A DNA stretch of 31,754 nucleotides, taken from the NCBI GenBank assembly GCA_947177105.1, contig CAMWTF010000002.1:1-31754 (forward strand), given 5' to 3'. Both the position numbers and the translations under genes were made by a program. Source of the DNA: an uncultured Lachnospiraceae bacterium (GTDB lineage: Bacteria > Bacillota > Clostridia > Lachnospirales > Lachnospiraceae). The notes beneath the pieces were generated by a model that searched no databases, had not been told where the DNA came from, and saw only the letters and a list, made by a program, of their open reading frames with translations. Shown here one piece after another: positions 31,265 through 31,754 of the stretch. Every line of letters starts with the position of its first letter. The first letter of the stretch is position 1.

Positions 31265-31754
31265 ATGAAGATACTGATAGCGGATGACGAAGACTACACC
31301 AGAGAGGGACTGCTGGGGGAGATTGACTGGGAGGCGTTCGGGATAGATGAGATCATGCAGGCGGTGAACGGGGATGAGGCCCTGAAGATAGCAAAGTGGT
31401 TCCGGCCCGACATAGTGCTTACGGATATCCGTATGCCGAAGATGGACGGCATTGCTTTTGCGGGGGAGATGTTACGGCTTCTTCCCCAGAGCAAGCTGAT
31501 TTTTATGAGCGGTTATATGGAGACGGAATATCTCAAAAGCGCCATACGGCTGTCTGTGATCGATTATATTGAAAAGCCCATAGATGTGGAACAGGTGAGA
31601 AAAGCTCTGCGGAGAGCGGTGGATGAGATCGCAAGGGAAAAGAGAACAAAGGAAGCTGACGAGAGCAACCGGGAATTCCGTCAGCAGAAGCTTTTTGAGC
31701 TTCTGACTCACAGGGAAAGCGACGGGAAGACGGTGGAGAAGCTGGCCGGGGAGG
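31265..31754 (+). CDS. YesN/AraC-type response regulator, cut by the window end
   Basis: At least 163 residues, continuing past the window. AGGAGAC precedes ATG. Receiver domain with KILIADDEDYTREGL, phospho-acceptor Asp54 in TDIRMPKMDG, MSGY, and EKPID; then a helical linker (REFRQQKLFELLTH) typical of YesN, whose AraC-type domain would follow outside the window. It is probably the regulator of the GH28 gene and its transporter in a carbohydrate-uptake cluster. Confidence 0.9.
   Translation, partial: MKILIADDEDYTREGLLGEIDWEAFGIDEIMQAVNGDEALKIAKWFRPDIVLTDIRMPKMDGIAFAGEMLRLLPQSKLIFMSGYMETEYLKSAIRLSVIDYIEKPIDVEQVRKALRRAVDEIAREKRTKEADESNREFRQQKLFELLTHRESDGKTVEKLAGE

Overview
The window looks like the chromosome of a gut-type Clostridia bacterium, most likely Lachnospiraceae. 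The support is family-level only: an archaeal-type aspartyl-tRNA synthetase, a sigma-70 protein with a long C-terminal extension, a BlaI/M56 pair, PadR with DUF2812, an Rpn-family nuclease, and a TlpA / CXXC mini-protein / NapH-like operon. Coding is dense, Shine-Dalgarno sites are strong, and sigma-A type promoters are easy to see. I cannot name a species.

Bases 1-3790 are a degraded mobile region. It starts with the 3' end of a tRNA-Lys(CTT) gene and holds two related small elements in tandem. Each has a tyrosine recombinase on the minus strand (A lacks the first catalytic Arg box; B has an in-frame amber codon), a 5'-truncated XRE-type regulator on the plus strand, and a compact locus in which a hydrophobic mini-protein mRNA and a short RNA converge on one hairpin terminator. 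The two RNAs share two short direct repeats, one covering the mini-protein start codon. This is the layout of the Fst/par type I toxin-antitoxin locus. One repeat changes in parallel in both positions in copy B.

Bases 3800-10880 hold four units: a DUF1538 membrane protein with a double PII-like protein; a small lipoprotein; a BlaI-type repressor with an M56 (BlaR1-like) sensor protease; and, on the minus strand, a TlpA lipoprotein, a 50-residue CXXC membrane mini-protein and a polytopic Fe-S protein.

Bases 11080-13020 are a roughly 425-nt leader with a mutually crossing set of helices, a short Asp-rich ORF, and an aspartyl-tRNA synthetase. Bases 13235-16604 are an OmpR-type regulator, a histidine kinase and a membrane-anchored protein of unknown function. 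Bases 16868-17938 encode a receiver domain fused to a RelA/SpoT-type alarmone synthetase. Then come a 600-residue sigma factor (minus), TatD nuclease, an Rpn-type nuclease (minus), and a PadR-controlled cluster whose promoter carries two copies of a TATCG-N5-CGATA operator.

Bases 23645-27558 are an ABC exporter operon of one ATPase and two large permeases. Its 5' UTR carries a two-hairpin RNA element that also lies between the response regulator and kinase genes 10 kb away, with a compensatory change in one stem. After it come a solitary small-ORF unit with its own promoter and terminator, a methyltransferase, a GNAT acetyltransferase, a GH28-type glycoside hydrolase and the start of a YesN-like response regulator cut by the window end.

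Most notable: the duplicated par-like type I toxin-antitoxin locus on tRNA-integrated mini-elements, the receiver-alarmone synthetase fusion, the repeated covarying RNA element, and the crossing-helix leader upstream of the synthetase.
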